Positions 16,013 through 17,188 of a stretch of 17,188 nucleotides of DNA are shown here, piece after piece (the stretch's first letter is position 1; every line of letters starts with the position of its first letter). The notes under the pieces are model-generated. The model had not been told where the DNA came from. It was given only the letters and a program-made list of their open reading frames with translations, and ran no database searches. Source of the stretch: Physocladia obscura (lineage: Eukaryota > Chytridiomycota > Chytridiomycetes > Chytridiales > Chytriomycetaceae); contig JADGJH010000415.1 in NCBI GenBank assembly GCA_027596945.1, positions 1-17,188 of the forward strand. Direction: 5' to 3'. The position numbers and the translations under genes are program-made.

Positions 16013-17081
16013 TTAATCTTTGCTAATAATTGGGCAACCAGGAAGAAGCAGGAACAATTTCTGTTTCATGCGTACCATTTCCAGTATTTTCTGTTGTTGA
16101 ACTGGCGGCGGGCGATGAGGATTCGCCAAAATGTAGTCGCTGAAGTTTATAAGATGGCTAAGATGTTGTGAAAGCTTTTTGTCTTGTTTTTGCAGGGTAT
16201 CCATTGACTCCATTGGAAGTATTTTGATCTGGTAAATTCAAGGAAAAAAACTTTTTTGGACAGGGCTTATTATCTTGGGAATATCTCGAGCACTTAATTC
16301 GTTGCAGTAGAGCAATGCTTCGGAGAAAATTGGCGCTTCAATCTTGACGCTTTTTTTTTAAGTGGTTTATCAGTGATTCTGGGGAAATTATTTCCTGGAA
16401 GCTGAATTTCGCGAACGGGAAGAGGACTCTTGCTTGGCCTGTTGTAAAGTAAAAAAACTAATTATTATTTGTAAGATTAATTGCGGTCAAACTTTTAGCT
16501 TGGCTCTTGACTTGCGTTTTCTTGGTGTGATCGGATCCTTGTTGATTTGAACTTCTTTGGCTAGTGGAATCGATTGAAGCTCCAATCGAATATTTTGCGA
16601 TTCCTACGTTTCACAGCGAGCTTTATAGGCGATACAATTATTTCCATAACCATCAGTAAATGGCTGAATTGCATAAAATTTGAAGGTCATCCCACTCACG
16701 AATTAGTAATAGTCACATGTAATATTTGGTGCATTTCCGTTATATTGCATTAAAGCAAAATGAATTGCTGATCCCATTCCTGCTTTATTTGATTCTAATT
16801 TTTATTTTTTTTCAATATTTTTGTTTGGTTTTACTGTTTTCTCAGCTACTGCAGTACATCCACAAAAAGTGTTGGGAACAACCATGAGGAAAAGTATCTT
16901 CAGAAAGAAAATTGCAAATGGCTCCTTAACTAATAACGAAATGCTAACCCACTATGTTTGTGTAAGACAGCTTCTGAAGCGTTTTTAAAAGTAGGTTTGA
17001 CTCTGGTTTCTGACTTTTGACAAATTCATCAAATTCCTTACTAAAGCCTCTCATATGAGAATGACTGTTGTTACTGGTCAT
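16013..17081 (-). CDS. Unresolved multi-exon gene, possibly disrupted
   Basis: Several coding-like pieces lie in order on the minus strand. 17081-16953 starts with ATG (MTSNNSHSHMRGFSKEFDEF) and ends at a GTGGGT donor. 16897 onward gives ILFLMVVPNTFCGC. 16794-16607 reads GMGSAIHFALMQYNGNAPN and YAIQPFTDGYGNNCIAYKA. 16603-16504 gives NIRLELQSIPLAKEVQ and the basic TPRKRKSRAK. 16342-16262 gives IEAPIFSEALLYCNELSARD. 16228-16013 gives LQKQDKKLSQHLSHLINFSD and a stop. Most joins have workable GT/AG sites (e.g. 55 nt at 16898-16952). The 16794-16607 piece has TAA at 16703-16705 and TAG at 16604-16606 in the frame it shares with the next piece, and no intron I tried removes both cleanly. It may be a pseudogene, a mis-assembly near the contig end, or a model I failed to solve. 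Function unknown. Confidence 0.4.
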
Positions 17082-17188
17082 TTCTGGGTTATTTCAAGAT
17101 ATTTTTTTGTTTGGATTGACAACACTCCCCCTCAAACACCAAAAATTGAATAAAAGGAAAAGAGAAGCAAAAAAAAAAAAAAAAAAAA
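17082..17188. other. Window end with 20-base poly(A)
   Basis: The sequence upstream of the last minus-strand ATG is AT-rich and ends in 20 consecutive A (17169-17188). A homopolymer at the very edge suggests the contig broke there during assembly. Confidence 0.5.

Noticed and set aside
16351..16359. Apparent frameshift at a nine-base homopolymer in the unresolved gene
   Set aside because: A 76-nt intron with donor GTTCGC, a CACTGAT branch-like site and acceptor GTCAAG removes the tract and joins SKSPLP to IEAPIF in frame, so no frameshift is needed.

Overview
The window looks like a gene-dense, AT-rich eukaryotic contig, most likely from a chytrid or another early-diverging fungus. Genes are broken by many very short introns (43-100 nt in my models). 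Intergenic gaps are often under 60 bp. The gene set fits a fungus: ESCRT-III CHMP1, a ZDHHC16-type palmitoyltransferase, a CRAL-TRIO lipid-transfer protein and an ECL1-like zinc protein. Species cannot be read from the sequence. All gene models were spliced by eye from GT/AG sites that keep the reading frame and family motifs; none is backed by RNA.

Layout. 20-1918 (-): a disordered protein with a C-terminal protein-phosphatase-1 docking cassette. 2057-4465 (-): a membrane-anchored glycoside hydrolase family 31 protein that seems to have lost both catalytic acids. 4752-5467 (+): a small Cys-rich, GPI-anchored surface protein, divergent from the GH31 gene. 5513-7623 (-): a long disordered protein with two C-terminal membrane segments. 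7679-8594 (-): CHMP1/Did2. 8637-10115 (+): DHHC palmitoyltransferase, head to head with CHMP1 over 42 bp. 10526-11678 (-): Sec14-like CRAL-TRIO protein. 12215-12729 (-): small Ser-rich protein with a presequence-like N terminus. 12785-13790 (-): VHS-domain protein. 13791-14940: no gene I can call. 14941-15655 (+): ECL1-like zinc-binding protein. 16013-17081 (-): an unresolved multi-exon gene that may be disrupted. The window ends in 20 A.

How they fit together: CHMP1, the VHS protein, the palmitoyltransferase and the CRAL-TRIO protein all belong to families acting in endomembrane traffic, so the middle of the window is loosely a trafficking neighbourhood. Eukaryotic genes are not operons, so this may be chance. 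The GH31-like protein and the GPI protein are both predicted surface proteins sharing one promoter region, the better candidate for co-regulation. Half of the 22 modelled introns start with GTT rather than GTA/GTG, which should be considered when annotating this genome automatically.
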